Shown one piece after another: positions 1 through 8,027 of a stretch of DNA of 19,246 nt (positions are counted from its first letter, which is position 1; each line of letters opens with the position of its first letter). This stretch comes from Promicromonosporaceae bacterium (GTDB taxonomy: Bacteria > Actinomycetota > Actinomycetes > Actinomycetales > Cellulomonadaceae): NCBI GenBank assembly GCA_009782865.1, contig WRIF01000002.1:1-19246 (forward strand). Reading direction: 5' to 3'. The notes under the pieces were generated by a model. The model did no database searches. It had not been told where the DNA came from and worked only from the letters and a program-made list of their open reading frames with translations. A program made the position numbers and the translations under genes.

Positions 1-36
1 TGGGCGGCGTGACTTGTCCCCTGGGCGGCTCCCTGT

Positions 37-69
37 AAAACCCCAGGTCACAGTTGGCTTCCTGGGTTT
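37..69 (-). terminator. Probable rho-independent terminator after the first integrase
   Basis: A six-base inverted repeat, CCCAGG (42-47) and CCTGGG (61-66), is flanked by A residues on the left and T residues on the right. Read on the minus strand, the stem is followed by GTTTTAC. It sits within five bases of the stop codon of the first integrase. Its place matches the hairpin between the second integrase and its attachment site at 16672-16704. Confidence 0.6.
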
Positions 70-73
70 CCTC

Positions 74-925
74 TCACTCGGGCGCATCCTCCCTTCGGCC
101 GTTTGGGCAACTTTCAGGCAACCGCGCGGCGTTGAGGCGTTCCAGCGCGGCAAGGTCTGCGTCGTGGCCGAGCCAGTGCAGCACGTCTATGGCGACGGGG
201 ACGCGGCGGCTCTTGCCCGACTTGGTGCCTTTGACCGGTGCGTTCTCGGGTTGGGCGCGCGAGACGATCAGCACCGGGTAGGGGAGTAGGCGCACATCAG
301 ACGGCTTGAGTTCTCGCATCTCTGACCAGCGGAGGCCGGTTGCGGCCATGAAGGCGACCATGTTGGCGCACTCCTCATCGAGTTCCCGCCAGGCGACGAG
401 GTGTCGTTGCAGTTCGGCGCGCGAGTAGGGGCGCATCTCCTTCGACGCCCGGGCAACCTTGGGCACCTTCACGCCGATCACGGGGTTGGTGGCGATGTAC
501 TTGTTGTCGACACACCAGCCGAAGAAGGATCGCAAGGTGGCCCGGAAGCGGGTGATCGTCGCTCGGGCCTTACCATCGCGAGCCATAGCGCCGAAGTTCT
601 CCGCGATTTGCCCTGTGGTGACCTGGCCGACGCCGAGTTTCTCGATCAGTGGTGAGAGCCAGATGAAGGAGTTCCGGTCGCCCTGTGCGGTCTTGAACGC
701 GACGGTGGTCTCGCGATGCCTTATCCATTCGGGGACGAGTTCACCGACGGCGATTTGCCCGGAGCGCGGGTCGATGCCGCCCGCAAGAGAGGCGAGGAAC
801 CTACGCTCGGCTGCCTCGGCCTCCTTCTTGGTGTCGAAGGTGGTGCGTCCAAGGCCAGGCAGGTACGAGCCGTGCTGCTTGATCTGGACGCGCCACTTGC
901 CGTTAGGCCGTTTGTTGACGCTCAT
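74..925 (-). CDS. Tyrosine site-specific integrase with in-frame deletion of most of the catalytic domain
   Basis: The protein (283 aa) is colinear with the second integrase (complement 16714-17832) over the first ~248 residues: an AP2-like arm-binding start, a SAM-like core-binding domain (about 65-150), and the beginning of the catalytic domain with arginine R199 in ATGLR. After RRVPVAIDVL it jumps to HWLGHDADLAALERLNAARL, which aligns with the region just after the catalytic tyrosine of the second integrase (NWLGIAADAAAVALLNKTRA). About 75 residues are therefore missing, including the HxLR box, the second histidine and the tyrosine nucleophile, yet the frame is kept. By family knowledge it cannot recombine DNA, though it may still bind it. 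ATG at 925 is chosen because GGGAG lies upstream; an upstream in-frame start at 958 lies deeper inside the excisionase gene. It overlaps the end of that gene by 23 bases. Confidence 0.85.
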   Translation of the reverse strand: MSVNKRPNGKWRVQIKQHGSYLPGLGRTTFDTKKEAEAAERRFLASLAGGIDPRSGQIAVGELVPEWIRHRETTVAFKTAQGDRNSFIWLSPLIEKLGVGQVTTGQIAENFGAMARDGKARATITRFRATLRSFFGWCVDNKYIATNPVIGVKVPKVARASKEMRPYSRAELQRHLVAWRELDEECANMVAFMAATGLRWSEMRELKPSDVRLLPYPVLIVSRAQPENAPVKGTKSGKSRRVPVAIDVLHWLGHDADLAALERLNAARLPESCPNGRREDAPE

Positions 926-1112
926 TGCTGACTCCCGCGAGCCGCTCAACCTCTGCACACGGATAGCGGCGGGTGGAGGGCGTCACGTAGATCGGCTCGA
1001 CTGGCGATTTGCCCGCGTGGGCTAGGCGGCAGAGGGTCGAGGAGGTGACGCCGAGCACTTCGGCGAGTTCGCGCTCGGTGTAGAACAGCCTCTCGGCGAC
1101 GGTGGCGGTCAT
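903..1112 (-). CDS. Excisionase, MerR-like helix-turn-helix DNA-binding protein
   Basis: This 69-aa protein has a winged helix-turn-helix of the excisionase type. It begins with YTERELAEVLGVTSSTLCRLA, followed by a basic wing (KSPVEPIYVTPSTRRYP). Such proteins bend attachment-site DNA and direct the integrase towards excision in AICEs. It is clearly homologous to the excisionase of the second element (complement 17825-18022); the helix and wing segments are nearly identical. ATG at 1112 is preceded by AGGAAGGA at good spacing and follows the stop codon of ftsK by one base, so the two are translationally coupled. Its end overlaps the integrase start. An in-frame upstream start at 1160 would run into ftsK and is less likely. 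Confidence 0.9.
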   Translation of the reverse strand: MTATVAERLFYTERELAEVLGVTSSTLCRLAHAGKSPVEPIYVTPSTRRYPCAEVERLAGVSNERQQTA

Positions 1113-1113
1113 G

Positions 1114-1941
1114 TCAGTGTCCTTCCTGGTGGTCGAAGCCGTCGACAGGTCGGGCCTCATAGGTGTTTCGGACGTACTGGCTGTACCGGGAGTACGGGGC
1201 CAGGTGATAGGCGCGGAACCATTCGGCGGGCTGGCCGGGTTCCTGAATCAGCCCGACTCCAGGCTTGGCGACGGTCAACGCCTCAACGGTCGGCGCGTCA
1301 ATACCCTCAAAGACCATCCGGACGCCGTCCGCGTTGTCCATTCGCATAGCAATACGACGCGAATACTGCGCACGGTCCCCGCCACCCATCACTGTCGCAT
1401 CGGGCCGCTGGATGATGGTCACCACCGTGAGTCCAGCCTTACGGGACTCACGCAGCAAGCGTCCGGCGGCGGCGAGTATGCGCTTCTTCACGCTCGGAGT
1501 CCCATGTGGAGTCAGAGAGTCCTCTGCCTCTGCGGCTGCAAGCAGGCCCGCGTACTCTTCGAGGACGGTGACGATGGTCGGCGCATGTGGGCTCGTCTGC
1601 CACTTGTCGATGCCAGCGCGAAACAGCGCGGCGATCCGTCGGTCCATCAGGGCTACCGCGCGCTCCAGAACCTCGGCGTGACGACTCATGTCCGAAGTCC
1701 CGAGCGCAATCCGTTCCGGGAACTCGTCGCGCTCGAATGGCGCGAGCGTCAGCGACGACGGATCACACCCGATGATCTGCACACACGGGTCGGCCGCGAT
1801 CGACGCCAACATTGAGTAGGTCAGCACCGTCTTGCCCGAACCCGTAGCGCCAACGACGAGGGTGTGGTGCTTGTGCGGCGTCCACGTCGCCAACCCGCCG
1901 ATTTGCAGGTGGCCGATCGACGGCTTCGGACGGTGTTTCAC
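1114..1941 (-). CDS. FtsK/SpoIIIE-family DNA translocase (AICE transfer protein)
   Basis: A 275-aa ATPase with Walker A GATGSGKT (residues 31-38) and a Walker B-type strand ending LEEYAG (127-132), followed by IIQRPDA and an arginine-rich RAQYSRRIAMRMDNADGVRM segment typical of FtsK/SpoIIIE motor domains. In pSAM2-type elements one such protein moves double-stranded DNA between mycelial cells and is the main transfer gene. The copy is complete, with a C-terminal part (APYSRYSQYVRNTY) that is displaced in the second element's copy. It is short because the membrane segment appears to be on the separate gene just upstream. GTG at 1941 gives a four-base GTGA overlap with that gene; GTG at 1950 is also possible. 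It lies in one operon with the membrane protein, excisionase and integrase. Confidence 0.85.
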   Translation of the reverse strand: MKHRPKPSIGHLQIGGLATWTPHKHHTLVVGATGSGKTVLTYSMLASIAADPCVQIIGCDPSSLTLAPFERDEFPERIALGTSDMSRHAEVLERAVALMDRRIAALFRAGIDKWQTSPHAPTIVTVLEEYAGLLAAAEAEDSLTPHGTPSVKKRILAAAGRLLRESRKAGLTVVTIIQRPDATVMGGGDRAQYSRRIAMRMDNADGVRMVFEGIDAPTVEALTVAKPGVGLIQEPGQPAEWFRAYHLAPYSRYSQYVRNTYEARPVDGFDHQEGH

Positions 1942-2465
1942 GGCAACCACCCCGACGGCGCTTCGGAGGTCGGATCGACTTCGGCAGAATCCGCAAGGGG
2001 ATCACGCATGTGGATCGTCATCAACACAGTCCCGGCCCGTTTGCCTTTATCGACGGTGACGACTGCCGCGCGCAGATGGCTCTCGATGGCATCGGCAGCG
2101 TTGGTGACCGCATCGACGGTGATGCCGTCGCGCACCCGAATCGTGGCGTCGTACCGGCGGAGGTGCCGGTGGTAGGTGGCGTCGACAATCTGTGGACGAC
2201 GCCGTTCGGTGACTTCGGTCCCATCTGCCTTGGTGCGTCGAGTGGTGACGGTGACGTTGGCGCCGTCCCAGACTCGGTGCAGCCGCAGCGATAGGTAGAT
2301 CGCCGCCCAATGCAGCACGAGCACAACGGCCCCGGCAACGACGAGCACGCTCAATGCAAGAACGAAGCGGGTCGCAATGAGAGCCCGAAACGCGACATTC
2401 AGCGCGATCAGGACGACAACGGCAGAGATGAGAACCTTTGCCCAGTGGGGCAGTTTGGTGTTCAC
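1938..2465 (-). CDS. Hypothetical membrane protein of the AICE core
   Basis: The 175-aa product has two hydrophobic helices near the N terminus (about residues 10-30 and 34-60), then a soluble domain ending in a segment IESHLRAAVVTVDKGKRAGT and an acidic tail. The soluble part resembles the partial gene at the right edge of the window (IEKMLEGKARATVEVESGDS, then YDPLDES against RDPLADS here), so the gene order around ftsK is conserved between the two elements. The start is GTG at 2465, backed by an excellent GGAAGGAAG ribosome site. I infer that it anchors the FtsK-type motor at the membrane or at the transfer site, because the motor itself has no membrane span. I do not recognise a named family. 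Confidence 0.75.
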   Translation of the reverse strand: MNTKLPHWAKVLISAVVVLIALNVAFRALIATRFVLALSVLVVAGAVVLVLHWAAIYLSLRLHRVWDGANVTVTTRRTKADGTEVTERRRPQIVDATYHRHLRRYDATIRVRDGITVDAVTNAADAIESHLRAAVVTVDKGKRAGTVLMTIHMRDPLADSAEVDPTSEAPSGWLP

Positions 2466-2545
2466 TAGATTCTTCCTTCCTGAGAGAAGGAGCGACGGGG
2501 GTCGAGTACCGTCGAAAAGTCATCGGCCCCCGTCACCCAATTCGA

Positions 2546-2890
2546 TCACGCCTTGACCGGCGCGTAGTTCTCCAGCGCGATCCCGACCCGAAGGTCGAAG
2601 GCGTCTCGCTGGTTGGACACGTTCAGCACGGCAGCGCCCGCGCCCTCGAACACGACCCCGAGCGGCACCGCGTCCGGCAACTGAACCGGCGAAGTGATCT
2701 GTGCAGCGAACCTATCCCCGGCAATCTCGACCGTGGCCTCGAAGCCGTACAACGCCCGACCCTTGTCATCGACCTGCGTGCGGTCCGTGCGCTGCCCGTT
2801 CTCGTACACCGCCTTCGCGCGGCTCTCGGTGGCCACGGGCACGAACTTGATAGACGCGCCCGGGTACTTGATGGAAATGCGGCTGGCCAT
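2546..2890 (-). CDS. Conserved hypothetical protein of the AICE core
   Basis: The 114-aa protein starts MASRISIKYPGASIKFVPVA, has no membrane span or cysteine, and looks like a mixed beta-rich domain. It is the first gene of the minus-strand transfer operon. ATG at 2890 follows AAGGGAG at seven-base spacing; the upstream TTG at 2896 is less likely. The gap to the next gene is about 80 bases. Its promoter should lie in the divergent gap that carries the long palindrome. I do not recognise the family; small proteins in this place in other AICEs are generally uncharacterised. Confidence 0.7.
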   Translation of the reverse strand: MASRISIKYPGASIKFVPVATESRAKAVYENGQRTDRTQVDDKGRALYGFEATVEIAGDRFAAQITSPVQLPDAVPLGVVFEGAGAAVLNVSNQRDAFDLRVGIALENYAPVKA

Positions 2891-2927
2891 TGCCAACTCC
2901 CTTCGTTGTAGTGGCGGATGCAGGGAG

Positions 2928-2939
2928 CATCCATGGATG
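2928..2939. repeat. Short perfect palindrome in the divergent control region
   Basis: CATCCATGGATG is a perfect 12-bp palindrome located 38 bases upstream of the minus-strand gene start and just left of the 27-bp palindrome. It could be a second regulator site or chance. Confidence 0.35.
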
Positions 2940-2946
2940 ACGATAA

Positions 2947-2973
2947 CACAACGTGCGATAATCGCACGTTGTG
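2947..2973. promoter_or_regulatory. 27-bp perfect palindrome, probable operator
   Basis: The half-site CACAACGTGCGAT is followed by a single central A and its exact reverse complement, giving 13 matched pairs. It lies between the divergent AICE operon (start 2890) and the XRE regulator (start 3059). The hexamer CGATAA also occurs three times here (2941, 2956, 2979). A dimeric repressor encoded by the element, either the adjacent XRE protein or a KorSA-type regulator elsewhere, is the likely ligand; this is inferred from position and symmetry. Confidence 0.75.
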
Positions 2974-3046
2974 ACAGTCGATAACCGAAAATACACGCCA
3001 GGCATCATCGACCCCAGGGGCGTGCTCCCACGCCTCGGGGCTGCCG

Positions 3047-3052
3047 TAGACT
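3047..3052 (+). promoter_or_regulatory. -10 element of a probable leaderless promoter
   Basis: TAGACT ends six bases before the GTG start of the XRE regulator. Actinobacterial leaderless genes typically show TANNNT about seven bases upstream of a start codon that is also the transcription start. No Shine-Dalgarno sequence is present before this GTG, and no clear -35 is seen. Confidence 0.5.
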
Positions 3053-3058
3053 GGCTCG

Positions 3059-3976
3059 GTGCAAGCGAGTGTTGGCCCATCGACCACGACCGTGGCGACC
3101 AATCTGGCACGTCTGCGACGCAACACCGGCCTGTCAATCCGAGACGTGATCTCGGCCATCCCGCCTGAGTCACGCGGGCTACTCGACGCCAACAAACTGG
3201 GCAAGATCGAAGCCGGAGTACGCCGAGCCACCATTGACGACCTCATGGCCCTGGCGCTGGCCCTACGGGTGAGCCCACTCGTCCTGCTACTGCCCTGGCC
3301 TGACCCAATCACGCCCGACGCGATGCGTGAGCACCAACCCCCACTCGGCGATGCCATGGTCTCGGGAGCCAACCAGTCGCTTCCGTTCGAGGAAGTCTGG
3401 CAGTGGGCAACCGGCAAGCGCTATCCGCTGCGGCTGGTTCCTGACGGCAGGACGAGCGAGGCCAGCGCCAACGTCACCATGACCTGCGATCCCTGCTTCC
3501 TCACTCTGCTTCCAGACGGCTCCCCAGAGTTCCTGTTCGATCAGCCTGAGTACCTCCGCTACATGAGACAGGGTGACCTAGTAGAAATGCGCGAGGGCAT
3601 CATCCAGCAAGCGCGAGATCTCCTGAAACAGGTGGACGACTGGTGGCCCGAGTTCGGTGAACCACTTCTGCCTGCCCTCTGTGAGCCGTGGTCACCTGGG
3701 CGGCGTGACCGCTACACAGCCGAGTTACAGGCCATCGCTGACTATCGACGACTGCTACACCCCGGAAACTTCACTCCTACCAAGTGGGATGAGAGCAGCG
3801 CGTACAAGACGGCCATCGAGGCACAACAGGTCTTGTCAGCCATCGAAGATCTGGAGCCCCGTGCCCGCTGGATCGAGAAGCAGCTCGGAGTCCAACGCAC
3901 TGTGCAAGGACCCGGAGACCCGGTGCTGCTCCGCTGGAATGAGCACGCCGTGCAGATCACCTCATTCAGACCATAA
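3059..3976 (+). CDS. XRE-family helix-turn-helix transcriptional regulator
   Basis: The 305-aa protein has an N-terminal lambda-repressor-like helix-turn-helix (about residues 14-70: NLARLRRNTGLSIRDV, then KLGKIEAGVRRATIDDLMAL), as in XRE regulators. The remaining ~230 residues match no domain I know. They include a tryptophan-rich stretch around EEVWQWATG and a helical, possibly coiled-coil section (about 180-260). It is transcribed away from the transfer operon and sits 49 bases before the methyltransferase gene, so it may regulate the element, the defence operon, or both. GTG at 3059 is chosen for its leaderless -10; an internal GTG at 3092 would still keep the whole helix-turn-helix. Confidence 0.8.
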   Translation: MQASVGPSTTTVATNLARLRRNTGLSIRDVISAIPPESRGLLDANKLGKIEAGVRRATIDDLMALALALRVSPLVLLLPWPDPITPDAMREHQPPLGDAMVSGANQSLPFEEVWQWATGKRYPLRLVPDGRTSEASANVTMTCDPCFLTLLPDGSPEFLFDQPEYLRYMRQGDLVEMREGIIQQARDLLKQVDDWWPEFGEPLLPALCEPWSPGRRDRYTAELQAIADYRRLLHPGNFTPTKWDESSAYKTAIEAQQVLSAIEDLEPRARWIEKQLGVQRTVQGPGDPVLLRWNEHAVQITSFRP

Positions 3977-4025
3977 CCCTTGGCCACAACTACACTGGGG
4001 CCACTCGGCTGAGAGGAAACGACAC

Positions 4026-7000
4026 ATGAGGCTACGGGCAACCGCCACCCGTTCCTGGGCCATGGACGCCACCCCTGAAGGCGTCACTTTGGACAGCGTC
4101 TACTTCGGCCCCGATTCCGACGGCCTTGGAGCGGTCCAAGTTGCAACAGCCTCATCCAGTCAGCCACCTGCCAGGTCGACCTTGCGGCAGTTGTTCACTG
4201 CCCGGCAGGGCAAGACCGCGATCACGCTCGTGGTCGCGGTGGCCCACGGCGGCGAGACTCACCTCTTCGGACCTGACCCGCAGATGCAGCCCGTGGTACT
4301 GCCAAGCGAACTGGCTGAGCGTCACCTCCAGTCGGTTCTTGACGAGCCGGATTTACTCGCGGCTATAGACCGGCTGAGCAGCCTGCGGAAAGCGCTCGAT
4401 TCGACCACTTCGGGGTTCTCCAACTCGGGACTGTTTGCCACCCATCACCTTCAGGTATCGCTGCCCAAACGTCAGGATTGGGCTGCCCTCGGACAGCGTG
4501 GATGTACCCTCCTCAACGAGCGTGGCCAGGGTCTGATTCGTTCCCTCGGCTTCACCGCGACCCAGGCCACTTCGGGGGCGAGCCTGCTCTCGGATCGTGG
4601 GGGCGAGAGCAGGGCGGTGGCAGTTCTCCTCCAGGAGACCGAACTGTTCGACGCCAAGAGCAGCCGCTTCCAACTCTCCCCGGTGGCCTACGGCCTCGCG
4701 GTGGCTGCACAACACGAGGTGTCTTGGCTGCTTGTTCTTCGCAAGGACAAGATCAGGCTCTATCCCGGGAAAGACGGCGTCGGCGTGGGTGCCAAGGGCC
4801 AGACCGACACATTCTTTGAGGTTGATCTGGCCACCATCGATCGCGACTGGGCTGGCATCCTGCCGCTAGTCTTCTCCGCCGACGCTCTCGCGCCCGACGG
4901 CAGCACCGATCAACTTCTCGCGGACTCGGCGCGTTTTGCCACCGAACTGGGCGCGAGGCTCCGCGACCGAATCTACGAGGATGTCGTCCCCGATCTAGCG
5001 GTTGCCGTAGCACAAGAAATGAGCAGGGGTGTGGCATCCCTAGACGCTGACGGGTTATCCACAGCGTATCGGGTAACGCTTCACCTGCTGTTTCGGCTGC
5101 TGTTCCAGGCGTACGCGGAAGACCGAGGCCTCCTTCCCGCCGGACGCAACGAGGCATTCGACGCCCACTCCTTGAAGACGATGGGTCGGCTCTTGATGGA
5201 GCAGCCCGATGCTAGCCTTGGCGATGCGCCGGTGCTATGGCGGGGGCTGGAGACGGTCTGGGCGGCCATCGACCACGGTGAGCCGCTGTGGCAGGTTCCC
5301 GCTTACAACGGCGGGCTATTCGTCAATGACCCCGCCCGATCACCTGAAGGCGCACACCTCGCGAGCATCGAACTCCCGGACTCCGTTCTCGGTCCGGCGC
5401 TTCGAGCACTGCTCGTGGACAACACCGCTGAGGGCGACCTGGGCCTCGTCGACTTCCGTTCACTATCGGTGCGCGAGTTCGGCACAATCTACGAAGGTCT
5501 GCTGGAGTCCTCGCTGTCACTCGCACCTCAGGATCTCACCGTCGACGGCAAGGGCGCCTGGGTGCCTGCGAAGCAAGGCGACACCGTGCACGCGGCGGCA
5601 GGGACCGTCTACTTCCACTCCGCTTCGGGGGAGCGTAAGGCCACCGGCTCCTACTTCACGCCCAAGATCATCGTCGACCACCTGATTGAACGCTCCATCG
5701 TCCCCGCTCTCCGCAGACACCTCGAAGGCATCGCTGCCCACCTACAGGCCGGAGACGCGGCCGCAGCGAATCGCGCCTTCTTCGACTTCAGGGTCGCCGA
5801 CCTTGCAATGGGTTCTGGTCACTTCCTCGTGGCCGCCATCGACAAGATCGAGGCCATGATGAGGGACTTCCTCACCGAGCACAACGTACTTGGAGTCACC
5901 GAAGAACTTCTCCGCCTCGCAGCCGTCGCCAAGACCGCGCTAGGAGCCGACGAGGTCGCCAAGAGCGAGGTCGAAGAGGTTGCTCTGCTACGCCGCCAGA
6001 TCGCCAGACGATGCATCTACGGCCTAGACATCAACGACATGGCCGTCGAACTCACCCGGCTCGCACTCTGGATTCACACCTTCGTGCCCGGCCTGCCCAT
6101 GTCGAGTCTCGACCACGGCCTAGTCTGCGCGAACTCACTGACAGGCATCGGAACCGTCGACGAGGCTCTCGATGCGCTTGTGCCAGATCGCGCCCCCGGG
6201 GCATCTACATTCTTCGACGATGTGATCCTCGACTCCCTGGCGTCCGCCAAGACACTGCTGATCGACCTCGCAGCCGCATCCGAGGCCAGTAAGGCCGAGA
6301 TCGACGCCGGAGTTCGGCTGCTCGCTGACGCGAAAGCCGCTGCAAAGACGGCCAGCGGGATCTTCGATGTGGCCGTGGCCGCCAGGCTAGGCGAGGTTGA
6401 CGGTAGGGCCATTCTCGACGAGGCCTCCCTGCGCACCGCGATTGTCAGCCCGAAGGTCGCCGAGACTGCGAAGAGTCTCCGCCCGGCCCACATGCCAGTG
6501 CTGTTCCCAGAGGTGTTCCTCCGCGAGAATCCAGGCTTCGATGTTCTGCTCGGTAATCCGCCGTGGGAGAAGGTGAAGGTGGAGGAGTGGCACTGGTGGG
6601 GGCTGAGAGTTCCAGGGCTTCGCTCAATGACGCAGAAGGCTAAGCGTGAAACGCTGGACTCGATCCAGGTTTCACGTAAAGACTTGTGCGCCGAGTATGC
6701 CGCCAGCCTTGCACAAGCAGCCCTGTACCGTGCCGCCTTGGTTAGGGGTCCTTTCCCAGATATTGGCAAGGGAGGTGACCCTGACCTATATCAAGCGTTC
6801 GCCTGGCGCGCTTGGCGGCTTGTTCGGGCTGATGGGCTGACGGCCCAAGTGTTGCCGCGCATGGCTCTTTCCGCCTCAAGCCTTCAGCAATGGCGCAGAG
6901 AGATTCTTTGTGAAGGCGCTTTCACGGATGTTTGCTTCCTGCTTAACAATCAGAATTGGGTGTTCCCGGAGGTTCATCCGCAATACACCATCAGCTTGAC

Positions 7001-8027
7001 TGTCATTGAACGCAGCGACAAGCACGTGATTCGCTGGTGCGGAACCTTCGCTAGCGAGAGTGAGTTCCGTTTAGGTTCCGGTCAACTTGCGGAGGTTCCG
7101 GTGGACGAGTTCTTGGGCTGGAACTCGACGATCAGCATCCCCTTGACAGACGGAGCGAGGTCAACTGAGGTGCTGCGGCGGATGAAGCAGTCACCCCGTT
7201 TCGTCGAGCAGAGGCTCGGCTGGGAGTTCAGGATGATCCGCGAGTTGGACGCCACCAATGACAGACAGCTCTTCAACTTCGAGCCGAGGCGCGAAACAGG
7301 CATGATTCCAATCTTTGCTGGAGCGTCTTTTGAGATATGGGAGCCAGACTTCAGCGCACCGTTCGCTTTCGGAGACCCGGCTGAGTTGAGAAGGGAGTTG
7401 AGTAGGCGCTTCGCCAAAGGCGCTTCGTTCACGCGGTCAGCCTATCTTGGGCTTTCGCTTCCAGCAGGTTCCATCCCAATGGATTATCCAAGAGTTGCAT
7501 ATCGGTGGGTGACTCGTGCAACCGACACGCGAACGATGCGCGCTTGCTTGATCCCCCCTGGAGTTGCAGCGACAAACGCGGCACCGATCCTGGTGCGCCG
7601 TCAAGGCGATGAACGCGCAGAAGCGTTTCTGCTAGGTGTGTTGTGCTCCATTCCGTTCGATTGGCTCGCGCGCCTGTCGGTGGAGTTGAACTTCACCTTC
7701 GAAATCCTCAATGACCTTAATGTGCCACTGTACGGCGAGGGCAGTGTTTTGTGCATTCGCGTTGTCGAAATTTCTGGACGACTTGCGGCAGTCGACAGGC
7801 GCTACGACGACTGGGCTGCCGAGGTCGGAGTTCCAGTCGGGTCGGTGAAGACGCAGGCCGAGAAGGACGACTTGATCGCCGAGTTGGACGGCTTGGTGAG
7901 CCTCCTCTACGGCTTGAGTGAGGAGCAGGTCGCCCACGTCTTCGCCACATTCCATAGAGGATGGGACTACCAGTCACGCCTCGACGCGGTTCTCAGCCAC
8001 TATCGCGAGTGGAGGCCAAGAGCATGA
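4026..8027 (+). CDS. Large N6-adenine DNA methyltransferase, Eco57I/PglX-like, with C-terminal target-recognition region
   Basis: The 1333-aa protein carries the adenine-methylase SAM-binding motif ADLAMGSGHF (591-600) and catalytic motif NPPW (844-847). Before motif I lie GSYFTP and the REFGTIYEGLLE segment usual in type IIG and PglX-like enzymes. About 450 residues precede the methylase core; I see no convincing PD-(D/E)XK nuclease motif there. Residues ~860-1270 should hold target recognition, and the C terminus is helical. The probable role is to methylate host DNA at one sequence and so mark self DNA for the helicase downstream. ATG at 4026 has AGAGGA upstream; the open frame extends far into the previous gene, but that part is out of frame with a real gene. 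The stop overlaps the next start (ATGA). Bases ~6600-7760 use visibly more A/T-ending codons than the rest. Confidence 0.88.
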   Translation: MRLRATATRSWAMDATPEGVTLDSVYFGPDSDGLGAVQVATASSSQPPARSTLRQLFTARQGKTAITLVVAVAHGGETHLFGPDPQMQPVVLPSELAERHLQSVLDEPDLLAAIDRLSSLRKALDSTTSGFSNSGLFATHHLQVSLPKRQDWAALGQRGCTLLNERGQGLIRSLGFTATQATSGASLLSDRGGESRAVAVLLQETELFDAKSSRFQLSPVAYGLAVAAQHEVSWLLVLRKDKIRLYPGKDGVGVGAKGQTDTFFEVDLATIDRDWAGILPLVFSADALAPDGSTDQLLADSARFATELGARLRDRIYEDVVPDLAVAVAQEMSRGVASLDADGLSTAYRVTLHLLFRLLFQAYAEDRGLLPAGRNEAFDAHSLKTMGRLLMEQPDASLGDAPVLWRGLETVWAAIDHGEPLWQVPAYNGGLFVNDPARSPEGAHLASIELPDSVLGPALRALLVDNTAEGDLGLVDFRSLSVREFGTIYEGLLESSLSLAPQDLTVDGKGAWVPAKQGDTVHAAAGTVYFHSASGERKATGSYFTPKIIVDHLIERSIVPALRRHLEGIAAHLQAGDAAAANRAFFDFRVADLAMGSGHFLVAAIDKIEAMMRDFLTEHNVLGVTEELLRLAAVAKTALGADEVAKSEVEEVALLRRQIARRCIYGLDINDMAVELTRLALWIHTFVPGLPMSSLDHGLVCANSLTGIGTVDEALDALVPDRAPGASTFFDDVILDSLASAKTLLIDLAAASEASKAEIDAGVRLLADAKAAAKTASGIFDVAVAARLGEVDGRAILDEASLRTAIVSPKVAETAKSLRPAHMPVLFPEVFLRENPGFDVLLGNPPWEKVKVEEWHWWGLRVPGLRSMTQKAKRETLDSIQVSRKDLCAEYAASLAQAALYRAALVRGPFPDIGKGGDPDLYQAFAWRAWRLVRADGLTAQVLPRMALSASSLQQWRREILCEGAFTDVCFLLNNQNWVFPEVHPQYTISLTVIERSDKHVIRWCGTFASESEFRLGSGQLAEVPVDEFLGWNSTISIPLTDGARSTEVLRRMKQSPRFVEQRLGWEFRMIRELDATNDRQLFNFEPRRETGMIPIFAGASFEIWEPDFSAPFAFGDPAELRRELSRRFAKGASFTRSAYLGLSLPAGSIPMDYPRVAYRWVTRATDTRTMRACLIPPGVAATNAAPILVRRQGDERAEAFLLGVLCSIPFDWLARLSVELNFTFEILNDLNVPLYGEGSVLCIRVVEISGRLAAVDRRYDDWAAEVGVPVGSVKTQAEKDDLIAELDGLVSLLYGLSEEQVAHVFATFHRGWDYQSRLDAVLSHYREWRPRA

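Noticed and set aside
1102..1815. A 237-aa plus-strand frame opposite ftsK
   Set aside because: It is a mirror of the FtsK gene, which has clear Walker motifs on the other strand.
2623..3417. A 264-aa minus-strand frame across the divergent control region
   Set aside because: It crosses the palindrome and overlaps two better-supported genes. Its composition is rich in Ser, Arg and Pro, as in shadow frames.
1..3709. A 13-base exact repeat (TGGGCGGCGTGAC) at 1-13 and 3697-3709
   Set aside because: It is short and GC-rich, and the second copy lies inside the regulator coding sequence. Chance is the simplest explanation.
6074..6769. A 231-aa reading frame on the minus strand inside the methylase gene
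   Set aside because: It is antisense to a well-supported gene in GC-rich DNA, where long mirror frames are common. It has no recognisable motif.
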